From positions 248,001 to 312,000 of the forward strand of contig JAXHOK010000006.1 of NCBI GenBank assembly GCA_034519515.1: a stretch of DNA of 64,000 nt, written 5' to 3'. The position numbers and the translations under genes are program-made. Each line of letters begins with the position of its first letter. Position 1 is the stretch's first letter. Shown piece after piece: positions 42,985 through 52,311 of this stretch. Source of the stretch: Arcicella sp034519515. Lineage in GTDB: Bacteria; Bacteroidota; Bacteroidia; Cytophagales; Spirosomataceae. The notes under the pieces were generated by a model. That model saw only the letters and a list, made by a program, of their open reading frames with translations, made no database searches and was not told the origin of the DNA.

Positions 42985-43421
42985 TTTAGTGATTGGTTGC
43001 TGGTGATTAGTTATTTGTAGAAGAATATCAATTCAGAATTAACATCATTTTTAGATTAAATAAAATGAGCGTAGCCGAATTAAAACTTGAATTGTATCGT
43101 CAGATTGATACACTCAACGAAGATGAACTACTGAAACTCAATAATGTAGTTCAAACAATTACCCATCCAGAAAATTAGGTAAAGAAAACTCGTGGAATAA
43201 TCGGAAGTATGCCCAATCTTGTTGTTTATATGTCAGATGATTTTGATGAACCTTTGGACGATTTTAAGGATTATATGTGAATTGTTTTGTCGTTGATAGT
43301 ATTAAAATTACCATTCATTCCCTTCTGCCTTTACTTCAAATAAAGTAAAATTACAGGCATTGGTTTAGGTTTTAGCAATCCACTAATCCCTAACTCCCAA
43401 TCCCCAATCCCTAATAAAAAA
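42985..43421. other. Gap between ccmE and ccmF with an antitoxin remnant
   Basis: It holds short-word repeats at 42985-43015 (GTGATTGGTTGCTGGTGATT) and 43360-43411 (AATCCCTAACTCCCAATCCC), and a broken antitoxin gene between them. Confidence 0.5.
43065..43280 (+). pseudogene. Small antitoxin-like gene with an in-frame TAG
   Basis: The 72-codon frame starts MSVAELKLELYRQIDTLNEDELLKL and continues past a TAG at 43176-43178 as KKTRGIIGSMPNLVVYMSDDFDEPLDDFKDYM, ending in TGA. The second half (GSMPNLV..M.DDFDEPLDDF..YM) has the look of DUF2281-like antitoxins that sit before a PIN-type toxin. No toxin gene follows. The TAG splits the gene into 37 and 34 codons, so it is probably dead. Confidence 0.55.
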
Positions 43422-45995
43422 ATGCTTCACACAACCATTGGAAATATTGGTCATTTGTTCATCATCTTGTCGTTTGTGGCATCTGTGGTGGCTACTTTTG
43501 GCTATTTCAAATCTGTTCAAACCGCTGATTTATCTCAACAAGAATCGTGGAAACGCTTTTCACGATATGCCTTCTACACGCACGGAGTGGCGGTTTTAGG
43601 TGTAATTGCGGTCTTATTTTCGATTATTTATAACCATTATTTTGAGTACCATTACGCATGGTCGCACTCTTCACGGGCTTTGCCAGTTTACTATATTATT
43701 TCCTGTTTTTGGGAAGGGCAAGAAGGTAGTTTCCTTTTGTGGATATTTTGGCACGCAGTTTTGGGTATAATTCTCATTAATACAAATAAACATTGGGAAG
43801 CCCCAGTAATGGCGATTTTTGCTGCTGTTCAGACTTTTCTTTGTTCGATGATTTTGGGCGTAGTGCTGCCTTGGATTGACCTTAAAATCGGTTCATCGCC
43901 CTTTTTGATGATGAAAGAAGCCATGCCCGATTTGCCGATTTGGTCATCAAAACCCGATTTTATTGCCGAGGACGGTCGAGGTTTGAACCCTTTGCTGCAA
44001 AATTATTGGATGGTAATTCACCCACCAACCTTGTTTTTGGGATTCGCCACTACGTTGATTCCCTTTGCGTATGCGATGGCGGGACTTTGGCGAAAAGAAT
44101 ATAGTGCCTGGATTCGTCCCGCTTTGCCTTGGGCTTTGGTGTCGGGTTTGGTTTTGGGAGTAGGTATCATCATGGGTGGATATTGGGCTTATGAAACCCT
44201 TAATTTTGGTGGATATTGGAACTGGGATCCCGTTGAAAATGCCTCTTATGTGCCGTGGTTGGTCTTGGTGGCTTCCATTCACTGCATGATTATTTACAAA
44301 AATAGTCAAACCGCTCTTCGCACATCTTTCGTACTGATTGTTGCCACTTTTATCTTGGTTTTGTATTCTACTTTTTTGAATAGAAGTGGGGTTTTGGGTG
44401 ATGCTTCGGTGCATTCATTTACCGATTTGGGGCTTTCGGGGCAGTTGTTGATTTATTTGTTTTTCTTCCTAATCGTGGCCATTGTTTTATTGACTTTAAG
44501 ATGGAAACAAATCCCAACGGACGAAAAAGAAGTGTCCACTTACAGTCGTGAGTTTTGGATTTTTATGGGTGTAACGACCTTGTGTCTGGCTGGTTTTCAG
44601 ATAATTACGGTTACGTCTTTGCCCGTTTACAACAAAATTGTGGAGGCAATGGGATTTGTCTCAAAGTTAGCGCCTCCTGCCGATGCTGCCACTTATTACT
44701 CCAAATTTCAATTATGGTTTGGCGTAGGAATTGCCGTTTTTTCGGGCGTTGGACAATCAATTTGGTGGAAAAAAATCAAGCAAGAAAACTTCCTCAAATT
44801 CTTCCTCACTCCACTTTTAGCGAGCTTAATTTTGACTTTCGTGGTAATTTATTTTACCATGAAAACACAAGTAGGAGACTTTTTTGCGTCACCGACCTAC
44901 ATCGTTTTGTTATTCGCAGGAATCTTCTCAATTATTGCCAATGGTGGAATTTTGATGGATATTTTCAAAGGAAATTACAAACTTTCGGGCGGGGCAGTTA
45001 CCCACGTAGGTGTGGCGATGATGTTGTTGGGAATCTTATTTTCTTCGGGGTATTCAAAGGTGGTTTCTATCAATAATTCAGGAAATTCGATTTCAAATTC
45101 ACTGAAAGAATTTACGGAAAATGATGGAAAAGAGAACAAAGAAAACGTTTTGTTATGGTTGAATACACCCCTGCAAATGAGTGATTACTCGCTGACTTAC
45201 AAGGGTGTACGAGTGGAAGGTCGTGAGTTGCCAGAGTATCTCCGTCCCGAGCAAGTAGAACTTATTGAAAACGATTTTCATGCCGTTGCTCTGCAAGACA
45301 TTGAGCAAAATGGTAAAAAATATTACGCAAAAGGCGATACTTTACCCGTTTTTCCAGAGAATAAATATTACGAAATAGATTTCAGAGATAAGGAAGGACG
45401 AATTACTACGCTTTATCCACGTTTTCAGGTAAATAAAAAAATGGGCAATTCGGTTTCACCCGCCTTAAAGCGTAATTTGGGAAGCGATTTGTATTCGTAT
45501 GTAGCCCTCGCACCTGATTTGGACGAAAGAGTTTGGAGCAAAACCGAAAACTATACAGTAGCTATTAAAGATACTTTTTTCTTGAATGATTATGTGGCGG
45601 TTTTGGATAATGTGAAGCGTGTGGAGAGCTTTGAAAATAAGCCTCTTGGAGCGAATGATGCAGCGGTGGAAGCAACCATCAAGGTAATGGGCAAGGATTT
45701 TATTGAATATCAAGTAAAGCCAGTTTTCGTAATCAGAGACGGCATGATGGCAACGCCCCCCATCGAAACGGACGAAGTAGGCATCAGAGCAAGGTTTACC
45801 AATATTGACCCAAAAACTGGTAAATTTACTTTCGCTTTTAATACCACCCAAAGAGATTATGTAGTACTGAAAGCCATCAAAAAACCGATGATTAATTTGT
45901 TGTGGATAGGAACATTAGTATTAATGATTGGTTTCACGATGGCAATTATCAGACGTTATCGTGAGTTCAAATTAATGAGAGACAAAGGATTATAA
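43422..45995 (+). CDS. ccmF: Cytochrome c heme lyase subunit CcmF
   Basis: CcmF attaches heme to apocytochrome c. The 857-residue product has about 14 membrane segments. The WWD-type motif reads MGGYWAYETLNFGGYWNWDP with VENASYVPWL, and heme-ligand histidines lie in HYAWSHSSRALP and NYWMVIHPPTLFLGF. A large periplasmic part (about residues 560-820) and a final membrane segment follow. The length is greater than the E. coli protein (647), as is normal in Bacteroidota. Confidence 0.95.
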   Translation: MLHTTIGNIGHLFIILSFVASVVATFGYFKSVQTADLSQQESWKRFSRYAFYTHGVAVLGVIAVLFSIIYNHYFEYHYAWSHSSRALPVYYIISCFWEGQEGSFLLWIFWHAVLGIILINTNKHWEAPVMAIFAAVQTFLCSMILGVVLPWIDLKIGSSPFLMMKEAMPDLPIWSSKPDFIAEDGRGLNPLLQNYWMVIHPPTLFLGFATTLIPFAYAMAGLWRKEYSAWIRPALPWALVSGLVLGVGIIMGGYWAYETLNFGGYWNWDPVENASYVPWLVLVASIHCMIIYKNSQTALRTSFVLIVATFILVLYSTFLNRSGVLGDASVHSFTDLGLSGQLLIYLFFFLIVAIVLLTLRWKQIPTDEKEVSTYSREFWIFMGVTTLCLAGFQIITVTSLPVYNKIVEAMGFVSKLAPPADAATYYSKFQLWFGVGIAVFSGVGQSIWWKKIKQENFLKFFLTPLLASLILTFVVIYFTMKTQVGDFFASPTYIVLLFAGIFSIIANGGILMDIFKGNYKLSGGAVTHVGVAMMLLGILFSSGYSKVVSINNSGNSISNSLKEFTENDGKENKENVLLWLNTPLQMSDYSLTYKGVRVEGRELPEYLRPEQVELIENDFHAVALQDIEQNGKKYYAKGDTLPVFPENKYYEIDFRDKEGRITTLYPRFQVNKKMGNSVSPALKRNLGSDLYSYVALAPDLDERVWSKTENYTVAIKDTFFLNDYVAVLDNVKRVESFENKPLGANDAAVEATIKVMGKDFIEYQVKPVFVIRDGMMATPPIETDEVGIRARFTNIDPKTGKFTFAFNTTQRDYVVLKAIKKPMINLLWIGTLVLMIGFTMAIIRRYREFKLMRDKGL

Positions 45996-45996
45996 A

Positions 45997-46136
45997 TTTC
46001 GGTAAACGGTTAAGGGTGAACGGTAAATGGTGAAGGAACTCTAAAAAATAGATATATCCTTCATAATCAGACGCTTTTGGATTTTATTGTCGTCAAAACC
46101 GTTGACCTTTTACCGTGTACCGTTCACCGATAAAAA
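45997..46136. repeat. Short-word repeat hairpin (CGGTTAAGGGTGAACGG type)
   Basis: TCGGTAAACGGTTAAGGGTG and AACGGTAAATGGTGAAGG on the left face GTTGACCTTTTACCGTGTAC and CGTTCACCG on the right, with a loop of about 55 bases. It contains a GTTGAC (HincII-type) site at 46101. Confidence 0.75.
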
Positions 46137-46138
46137 AA

Positions 46139-46429
46139 ATGTCAAAAAAAGAAATACTCCTCCTTTTTGCTGCCTTGGGTTTCCTGATTATTTGGATATT
46201 AGACCTTCGCTCGGGGCTTCCTGCGGGGCTTGAACCTACCTTTTGGAACAAGATTTTTTACCATTATTCATGGCTCATGTTTTCGGTGGGATGTTTGTTT
46301 TACTTTCAATATTCAAAACAAATTCGTTTGAAAAAATTGGAAAATGAACAAAAAGATAAACCCGTAGAAATTGACTTGAAAGATGATAAAAAAGAGCAAC
46401 GCAAGGCAATTTTGAAAGGAAAGAAATGA
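46139..46429 (+). CDS. Small membrane protein after ccmF
   Basis: I chose the ATG at 46139 (MSKKEILLLF), since upstream codons are repeat DNA. The 96-residue product has two hydrophobic segments (ILLLFAALGFLIIWIL, SWLMFSVGCLFYFQYS) and a highly charged C-terminal tail. It overlaps the next gene by 4 bases (ATGA). I do not recognise the family. Confidence 0.65.
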   Translation: MSKKEILLLFAALGFLIIWILDLRSGLPAGLEPTFWNKIFYHYSWLMFSVGCLFYFQYSKQIRLKKLENEQKDKPVEIDLKDDKKEQRKAILKGKK

Positions 46430-47358
46430 AAAGAGACGATGCCCTCTGGAAGGGGATATTAGAGGATTTAGCGGACGATTTTATGCGTTTTTTTATTCCT
46501 AATGCAGATGATTTATTTAATTTAACTCGCTTTGAATTTTTAGATAAAGAATTAGAAACGCTGTTCCCGTCTGATCAGGACGAGTTTTTTCCAAAATATG
46601 TGGATAAACTCATCAAAGTATTTTCAAAAACGGGAGAAGAAAATTGGATTTTGGTTCACGTTGAAGTACAAGGAACTTCTGGTAAGGAGTTTTCAGAACG
46701 CATGTTTACCTATTTTTACCGAATTTGGGATAAATACAAACGTCCAATTACTGCCATTGCCATCTTGACGGATAAGAATAAGAAATTTCACCCAACGCAC
46801 TTTGAAAAAGAGTTCTTGGGAACAAAAATTCGCTATGATTTTAATTCCTACAAAGTTTTAGAGGCAAATGAAGAAGAACTTCTGCAAAGTAATAATCCCT
46901 TTGCAATGGTGATTTTGACTACATTAACAGCTTTGAAAAAGGGTAAAATAAGTCAAGAAGAGTTGTTTGACATGAAGATAGATTTAGCCAGACGACTTTT
47001 TGAAAAAGGTTTTGAGAAACAAAAAATCAGAGGAATGTTAAACTTCTTGAAATTATATATTCGTTTTGACAATACTGATTTAATTCATAAATTCGACGAA
47101 AGCATTGATGCTATCACGAATAAATCAAAAATAACTATGGGCATAGAAGAATTCGTAATTGACAGAGCCAGAAGAATGGGCGAAAGAAACGGAGAAAAAA
47201 GAGGCGAAAAAAGAGGAGAGAAAAAAGCCAGTGCTGAAAAAGACCATCTCTTTGTAAGTAGTCTAATTTCTGGAACTGATTTTGAGGACTCAAAAATTAG
47301 TAGTTTGGCGAATGTCCCACTTGAATTTGTCAAGAAAATTCGTCAGGAATTATCGTAA
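46426..47358 (+). CDS. Rpn-family PD-(D/E)XK nuclease (recombination-promoting type)
   Basis: The 310-residue product is the paralog of the gene at 22011-23012 and keeps the normal length. It starts MKRDDALWKGILEDLADDF. The nuclease core has VDKLIKVFSKTGEENWILVHVEVQG and FSERMFTYFYRIWDKY. A helical part and a basic tail with three R(N)GEKRGEK repeats (ERNGEKRGEKRGEKKA) follow. Relatives promote RecA-independent recombination or move DNA in E. coli. It overlaps the preceding gene by 4 bases. Confidence 0.88.
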   Translation: MKRDDALWKGILEDLADDFMRFFIPNADDLFNLTRFEFLDKELETLFPSDQDEFFPKYVDKLIKVFSKTGEENWILVHVEVQGTSGKEFSERMFTYFYRIWDKYKRPITAIAILTDKNKKFHPTHFEKEFLGTKIRYDFNSYKVLEANEEELLQSNNPFAMVILTTLTALKKGKISQEELFDMKIDLARRLFEKGFEKQKIRGMLNFLKLYIRFDNTDLIHKFDESIDAITNKSKITMGIEEFVIDRARRMGERNGEKRGEKRGEKKASAEKDHLFVSSLISGTDFEDSKISSLANVPLEFVKKIRQELS

Positions 47359-47404
47359 AGGATATTGAAAATAAATTAACCCTCAATATCCTCTCAACCA
47401 AAAT

Positions 47405-48709
47405 ATGGACTCCCAACAAGCAGTAGGTATCATCGTTTCCATCATCGCATCCGCCTTTTTTTCAGGGGTCGAGATGGCATTTGTCTCCGCCAATAAACTT
47501 TATTTTGAACTCCAAGCAAAGCAAGGAGTCATTACGGGGCAAATTATTTCTAAATATCTCAAAAATCCCTCAAAATTTATCGGCACAATGCTTATCGGCA
47601 ATACGTTGTCGCTGGTGGCGTATGGTATTTTTATGGAGGGATATTTACATCATCAAATTGAGCATTTCTTTCCTATTTTGCACGGTATTGCCGCAGGTTT
47701 AATTGCGTCATTGATTGGAACAATTATCATTTTGATGACCTCTGAGTTTACGCCCAAAAGTATATTTTTATTGAATCCAGACGGTTTTTTAGAAGTATTA
47801 GCTATCCCGATTTTGATAATAAATACCATCATGTATCCACTCGTATGGGCAATTGTTGGATTATCTAAATGGTTTATTAACAACGTTTTACGTCTGGAAT
47901 ACTCCGAAGAACGTCCTGCTTTTGGTCTTACTGATTTGAACAATTATCTTCAAAATCTCAATCGTAAAGTTTCTACCGAAGAAGAAACCGAAGTCGATAC
48001 TAAAATCTTCAATAATGCCCTCGAATTTAAGCAAGTACGAGTGCGTGATTGCATGATTCCGAGAACGGAAATTGTGGCAGTGGATATTGAAAATGGCATA
48101 GATGAACTGAAAAAAGTATTCGTAGAAAGCAATCATTCACGAGTTTTGGTCTATAAAGAAACGATGGAAGATGTGTTGGGGTATTGTCATTCATTATCCA
48201 TGTTCAAAAAGCCCAAGGAAATTCAAGGAATCCTTACGCCCATTCCGATTGTGCCAGAAGCGATGCCCGCCAAGGATTTATTGTTCAAGTTTTCCAAGGA
48301 ACATAAGTCATTAGCATTGGTGGTGGATGAATTTGGTAGTACCGCAGGATTAGTGAGTATGGAAGACGTAATGGAACAAATTTTTGGGGAAATTGAAGAT
48401 GAATACGATGATAAAGAAGACCTCACTGAAAAACGTTTGGAAGACAAAACCTACTTACTTTCGGGCAGATTAGAGATTGATTATTTGAATGATAAATACG
48501 GCTGGAACTTACCCGAGGGTGATTATGATACGCTCGGCGGAATGGTTATTAGTGTAAACGAAGATATTCCGGAACTGAATGAAGTGATTGTAAACCAGCC
48601 ATTTAGTTTTCAAATTATGGAAAGAACCGATACAAAAATTAACTTAGTGAAACTCACAATCGTGGGGGAAATCGAACAAAAATCTGAGGGTTTTTCGATG
48701 AAACATTAA
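47405..48709 (+). CDS. CNNM/CorC-type membrane protein with CBS pair
   Basis: The 434-residue product has an N-terminal DUF21 membrane domain (about residues 1-180, ASAFFSGVEMAFVSANKLYFE), two CBS domains (about 210-330, VRDCMIPRTEIVAVDIE and LALVVDEFGSTAGLVSMEDV) and a C-terminal CorC/HlyC domain (YLLSGRLEIDYLNDKYG, YDTLGGMVI). The family is often called hemolysin, but is linked to Mg2+/Co2+ export. It is probably a metal homeostasis protein in the inner membrane. Confidence 0.92.
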   Translation: MDSQQAVGIIVSIIASAFFSGVEMAFVSANKLYFELQAKQGVITGQIISKYLKNPSKFIGTMLIGNTLSLVAYGIFMEGYLHHQIEHFFPILHGIAAGLIASLIGTIIILMTSEFTPKSIFLLNPDGFLEVLAIPILIINTIMYPLVWAIVGLSKWFINNVLRLEYSEERPAFGLTDLNNYLQNLNRKVSTEEETEVDTKIFNNALEFKQVRVRDCMIPRTEIVAVDIENGIDELKKVFVESNHSRVLVYKETMEDVLGYCHSLSMFKKPKEIQGILTPIPIVPEAMPAKDLLFKFSKEHKSLALVVDEFGSTAGLVSMEDVMEQIFGEIEDEYDDKEDLTEKRLEDKTYLLSGRLEIDYLNDKYGWNLPEGDYDTLGGMVISVNEDIPELNEVIVNQPFSFQIMERTDTKINLVKLTIVGEIEQKSEGFSMKH

Positions 48710-48712
48710 GAC

Positions 48713-48795
48713 AGATCTGGGGTTTTTGATTTCGGGTTGTGGATTTGTCAGTAGATGATTTTTAAATCTGAAATCAAAAATCCCAAATCAGAGAA
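48713..48795. repeat. Short-word repeat hairpin (GGGGTTTTTGATTTCGGG type)
   Basis: TCTGGGGTTTTTGATTTCGG on the left faces CTGAAATCAAAAATCCCAAA and TCAGA on the right. It fills the gap between two convergent genes and takes in the menF stop. Confidence 0.65.
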
Positions 48796-50020
48796 TTACC
48801 TTCGCCAAAGTATCAATTTTCATCTCCGTCTCATACCATTCTTTCACAGGGTTTGAATCTTCCGTAATGCCGCATCCCGCATAAAAAGTTGCCTCATTTC
48901 CTTGAATTTTCATTGTGCGAAGATTTACAAAAATATGACTCTCTTCTTGGATATTTACAGGACCCAAAAAACCACTGTAAAATTCTCTATCGTGAATCTC
49001 ATGTTGGGCAATAATCCGCAAAGCAGGAACTTTGGGCATTCCACAAACTGCCGAAGTGGGGTGCAGTAATTCCAACATCACCGTTCCCAATTGCGGGAAA
49101 TTAACTTCCTTAGTATCAACGATATAGTCCGTTCGGAGGTGCATCAAATTGCCTGCTTGAACCGTTTTTGGACCGCTTTCTTCGTATTCTCTCAACCGTA
49201 TTTTCTTGAAACATTCAATAATATATCGACTCACGTAAGCCTGTTCTTCAATCTCCTTGTGAGACCAAAGCATTTCGCCAGCCGAAAGATTCTCATCATT
49301 TGCTCCAAAAGCTGTCTGTGTTCCCGCCAAAGACATCGTTCTGAACAAGCCATCTTTATCCACACTGACTAATGTTTCAGGTGTTGCCCCTAACCAAAAA
49401 CATTGATAATCAGGCAGATATACTAATGAAATGAAGGCATTTTGATAAGCATTACACAATTTATTGAAGGCTTTTATGACATCAAAAGTATTGGATAAAG
49501 TAACATTTTTAGTTCTTGACAAAACTACTTTTTGCACCTCTCCACGGTCGATGGCATCAATGGCGTTGGAAACCTTTTCGGCAAAAAGCATTTCGTTGTA
49601 AATGGAATTTTCAGAATTGAAATTTGTAGTGTTATTATTGATAATTTTTGCCTCCGAATCAGTATTTTTTTTACTTTTATCTTCTGTTAAAAACTTCTTT
49701 TCAAAAACTGATTTTTCAATAGATTTTTCTTTAAAATTATCCTCAACTTCTTGATTATCAGCATTAAAGCGATAGTGCAGATCCCCTTTCAAAAACAACG
49801 ATTCACCCTCAAAAGGACTCATTACAAAGCCCGAAGGCAATTCTTCTAAATCCACTTTTACCTTTGACGTATGTCCAGAAAGATCAATAATCAACTGCTT
49901 TTCAGAGGTTTTGGGCAATCTCCACAAAGCAATGGGTAAACCATCCGAAAGGGCAGTTTTCCAAAGATTTTCAATCTTGTTGAAAGTATTGATGGTATTT
50001 TTCTCTGTAATCAATGGCAT
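48788..50020 (-). CDS. Isochorismate synthase
   Basis: I set the start at the ATG at 50020 (MPLITEKNTINTF). The 410-residue product is a chorismate-utilising enzyme. The C-terminal half has KVVLSRTKNVTLS, LGATPETLVSVDKDGLFRTMSLAGTQ, EEQAYVSRYI, HPTSAVCGMPK and FYSGFLGPVNI, ending with AGCGITEDSNPVKEW. These fit MenF/EntC rather than TrpE. It should feed menaquinone synthesis. The other men genes are not in the window. It is alone on the minus strand. Confidence 0.9.
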   Translation of the reverse strand: MPLITEKNTINTFNKIENLWKTALSDGLPIALWRLPKTSEKQLIIDLSGHTSKVKVDLEELPSGFVMSPFEGESLFLKGDLHYRFNADNQEVEDNFKEKSIEKSVFEKKFLTEDKSKKNTDSEAKIINNNTTNFNSENSIYNEMLFAEKVSNAIDAIDRGEVQKVVLSRTKNVTLSNTFDVIKAFNKLCNAYQNAFISLVYLPDYQCFWLGATPETLVSVDKDGLFRTMSLAGTQTAFGANDENLSAGEMLWSHKEIEEQAYVSRYIIECFKKIRLREYEESGPKTVQAGNLMHLRTDYIVDTKEVNFPQLGTVMLELLHPTSAVCGMPKVPALRIIAQHEIHDREFYSGFLGPVNIQEESHIFVNLRTMKIQGNEATFYAGCGITEDSNPVKEWYETEMKIDTLAKVIL

Positions 50021-50025
50021 ATTTT

Positions 50026-50065
50026 TGTCGGTGAACGGTAAACGGTTCAAGGTGAACGGTTGAGA
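50026..50065. repeat. Short-word repeat (GTGAACGGTAAACGG type) before isochorismate synthase
   Basis: GGTGAACGGTAAACGG and TTCAAGGTGAACGG stand in direct order next to the start codon on the minus strand. No right arm is evident. Confidence 0.6.
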
Positions 50066-50164
50066 AAATACAGAAATTATCATTTTAGAAGATAACTTCC
50101 ATTAATTGCATATAAGGAATAACATTCTGTATAGAATTGAGGTTTCGATATTTAGATAATTTTT

Positions 50165-51616
50165 CTAAATCCTCTCTAAAAACTCTTCAATACAAAAATA
50201 AATATAGCTTAAATCCTCTTCCGAAATACAATAGGGTGGTAATAAATAAATCACATTGCCAAGCGGACGAATCAAGATACCTTTTTCGATAAAAAATTGA
50301 TACGTAATATCACGTATATTACTGAAATAAGACGTGCCTTCGGGCGTGTAAAGCTCAATGGCAAGAATTGTTCCTTGGATTCTAATATCGGTTATTTTTG
50401 GGTGAACCGTTCCGTGGTTAGTATTTACGAGGTCGCCCAAACCAACCATATTCATCGCCCCGAGGTTGGTGTCCTCATCAACCAAATACTCCGCCCCGTG
50501 GTTGGTGTCCCCACCAACCACATTCCCTAATATTTTTTTCTTGAATTTAGAATGTAATCTATTGATATTCAATATTTTATTATCAGTTTCTTTCGTCAAT
50601 AATAAATCTAAACTCGCCAGTCCTGACGTACAAGCCAACGGGTTTGCAGTAAAAGAATGACTGTGGAAAAGCGTTTTTTTACGGTCTTCTGAAAGGAAAG
50701 CCTCATAGATTTCTTGCGTACAAGAAGTGACTCCCAATGCCATTGCCCCACCCGTTAGCCCTTTGGAAAGACACAAAATGTCGGGCTTAGTTTCGACATA
50801 ATCAGTCGCAAACATTTTGCCCGTTCTGCCAAAACCCGTCATAATTTCATCGGCAATGGTCAGCACTTCATTTTCTTTGGCTAAGGTCAATAATTCTTCC
50901 AAAATTTCAGGCTCATACATCACCATGCCGCCTGCCCCTTGAATGAGAGGTTCAAAGATGAAACAGGCGATTTCATCCGCATTTCTCATTAACGCTTTCA
51001 TCTGGTTCAGAGCGTTCTGTTCCTGTCCTTTTGTGGGCGTTGGCAAATAAATAGTTTCATACAAAAAACCTTCAAATGGGGCATTAAAGGCAGATTTTGC
51101 CCCAACCGCCATCGTTCCGAAGGTATCACCATGATAACCATTTTCGAGGGCAATAACCTTTCTCTTTTTCGTAAATCCTTGATTATGAAAATACTGAATC
51201 GCCATTTTTAAAGCCACTTCTACGGCAGTCGAACCGTTATCGGAATAGAAAATTTTACCTTGATTTTTGGGTAGAATTTCTAATAATCTTTCCGCCAAAC
51301 GCACAGCGGGTTCGTGCGTAAAACCCGCAAAAATGACCTGTTCCAATTTCAAAAATTGTTCTGCTACTTTTTGGGCAATATACGGGTGCGAATGCCCGTG
51401 CAGATTGACCCACCAAGACGAAATGGCATCAATGTAGCGTTTGCCCGAATCGTCATACAAATATGCCCCTTCGCCTCGCCCGATGGGGATAGAAAACGGT
51501 GCAGTATAATGTTGCGTGAAGGGGTGCCAAACCACGGCTGCATCACGTTCAGCGAGTGAAGATGTGGCAATATATGAAGATGTGTTCTCTACCGGATATT
51601 CTATTTTTTCGTCCAT
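50165..51616 (-). CDS. bioA: Adenosylmethionine-8-amino-7-oxononanoate transaminase with palindromic insert
   Basis: BioA makes 7,8-diaminopelargonate in biotin synthesis. The product contains VWHPFTQHYTAP, DSNGSTAVEVALK-like SDNGSTAVEVALKMA, NGYHGDTFGTMAVGA and the PLP lysine in CLSKGLTGG. At 483 residues it is about 50 longer than E. coli BioA. About 41 extra residues at 364-405 (from GNVVGGDTNHGAEYL to VNTNHGTV) are coded by two to three copies of a GGTTGGTG/CACCAACC palindrome (50404-50526), inserted in frame in a region that should be short. It begins at a TAATG overlap with bioD. Confidence 0.95.
   Translation of the reverse strand: MDEKIEYPVENTSSYIATSSLAERDAAVVWHPFTQHYTAPFSIPIGRGEGAYLYDDSGKRYIDAISSWWVNLHGHSHPYIAQKVAEQFLKLEQVIFAGFTHEPAVRLAERLLEILPKNQGKIFYSDNGSTAVEVALKMAIQYFHNQGFTKKRKVIALENGYHGDTFGTMAVGAKSAFNAPFEGFLYETIYLPTPTKGQEQNALNQMKALMRNADEIACFIFEPLIQGAGGMVMYEPEILEELLTLAKENEVLTIADEIMTGFGRTGKMFATDYVETKPDILCLSKGLTGGAMALGVTSCTQEIYEAFLSEDRKKTLFHSHSFTANPLACTSGLASLDLLLTKETDNKILNINRLHSKFKKKILGNVVGGDTNHGAEYLVDEDTNLGAMNMVGLGDLVNTNHGTVHPKITDIRIQGTILAIELYTPEGTSYFSNIRDITYQFFIEKGILIRPLGNVIYLLPPYCISEEDLSYIYFCIEEFLERI
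50404..50526. repeat. In-frame palindromic insert in bioA
   Basis: CCGCCCCGTGGTTGGTGTCC and its tandem, diverged relatives (GAGGTTGGTGTCCTCATC, ACCAACC) repeat with about 40-base spacing. The first unit is nearly identical to the free element at 59841-59880. Confidence 0.8.
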
Positions 51617-52233
51617 TAAAATTTATTTCTAAATTGTTTTGCCCATTTTTTTACCACATCTTTATCAATATTATCCTCAAAATCAACCCTTCCCAAACAT
51701 TCCAAACCTGTATAATTTAAGATAAATTCTTCGGAAGAAATATTTTCTTTTCCATTGAAAATCAAGCCTTTAATGGGAATGTTTCGCTGTTTTAATATTT
51801 CAACAGAAAGTAACGTATGGTTGATTGAACCCAAATAATTCTGTGAAACTAAAATCCCGGGCAAACCTAATTTTTTGATTAAATCCAGATTGGTTTCACG
51901 GTTATTCAAAGGCACCATTAAGCCTCCCGCCAGTTCTACGATGAGATTATTTTCTGTTTCGGGTAAAACAAAATTCGAGAGGTCAATCTCAACGCCATCA
52001 ATTGCGGCTGCTGCATGGGGAGACATTGGTTCGGTGAGGCGATAGGCTTCGGGATGAAAGACCGTTTTTGTATTAGAAGTTAGACTTTTTACGGTATCAG
52101 TATCGGTAAAATCTAATGCTCCCGATTGAACTGGTTTCCAGTAATCTGCCTGTAAATATTCCGTTAAAATGCTGGAAATGAAAGTTTTACCAATTTCGGT
52201 ACTGATGCCAGCGATGATGTATTGATGTTTCAT
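51616..52233 (-). CDS. bioD: Dethiobiotin synthetase
   Basis: BioD closes the ureido ring of dethiobiotin with CO2 and ATP. The 205-residue product has the P-loop region IIAGISTEIGKTFISSIL, YWKPVQSGALDFTDTD, EAYRLTEPMSPHAAAAIDG and the G-rich VELAGGLMVPLN. It overlaps bioA (TAATG). The upstream gene on the same strand is a nuclease-like gene, not a biotin gene. Confidence 0.94.
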   Translation of the reverse strand: MKHQYIIAGISTEIGKTFISSILTEYLQADYWKPVQSGALDFTDTDTVKSLTSNTKTVFHPEAYRLTEPMSPHAAAAIDGVEIDLSNFVLPETENNLIVELAGGLMVPLNNRETNLDLIKKLGLPGILVSQNYLGSINHTLLSVEILKQRNIPIKGLIFNGKENISSEEFILNYTGLECLGRVDFEDNIDKDVVKKWAKQFRNKF

Positions 52234-52251
52234 TTTTCAGAAGATGAATGA

Positions 52252-52286
52252 TAAAAAAAGCCCTTATGAAGATTTACACCTCACAA
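52252..52286 (-). terminator. Terminator-like hairpin after the nuclease gene
   Basis: On plus, AAAAAAAGCCCTT and AAGGGCT pair; on minus a T7 run follows the stem. It lies between the nuclease gene and bioD. Confidence 0.7.
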
Positions 52287-52311
52287 GGGCTAATATGAAT
52301 TTGAACAATTA

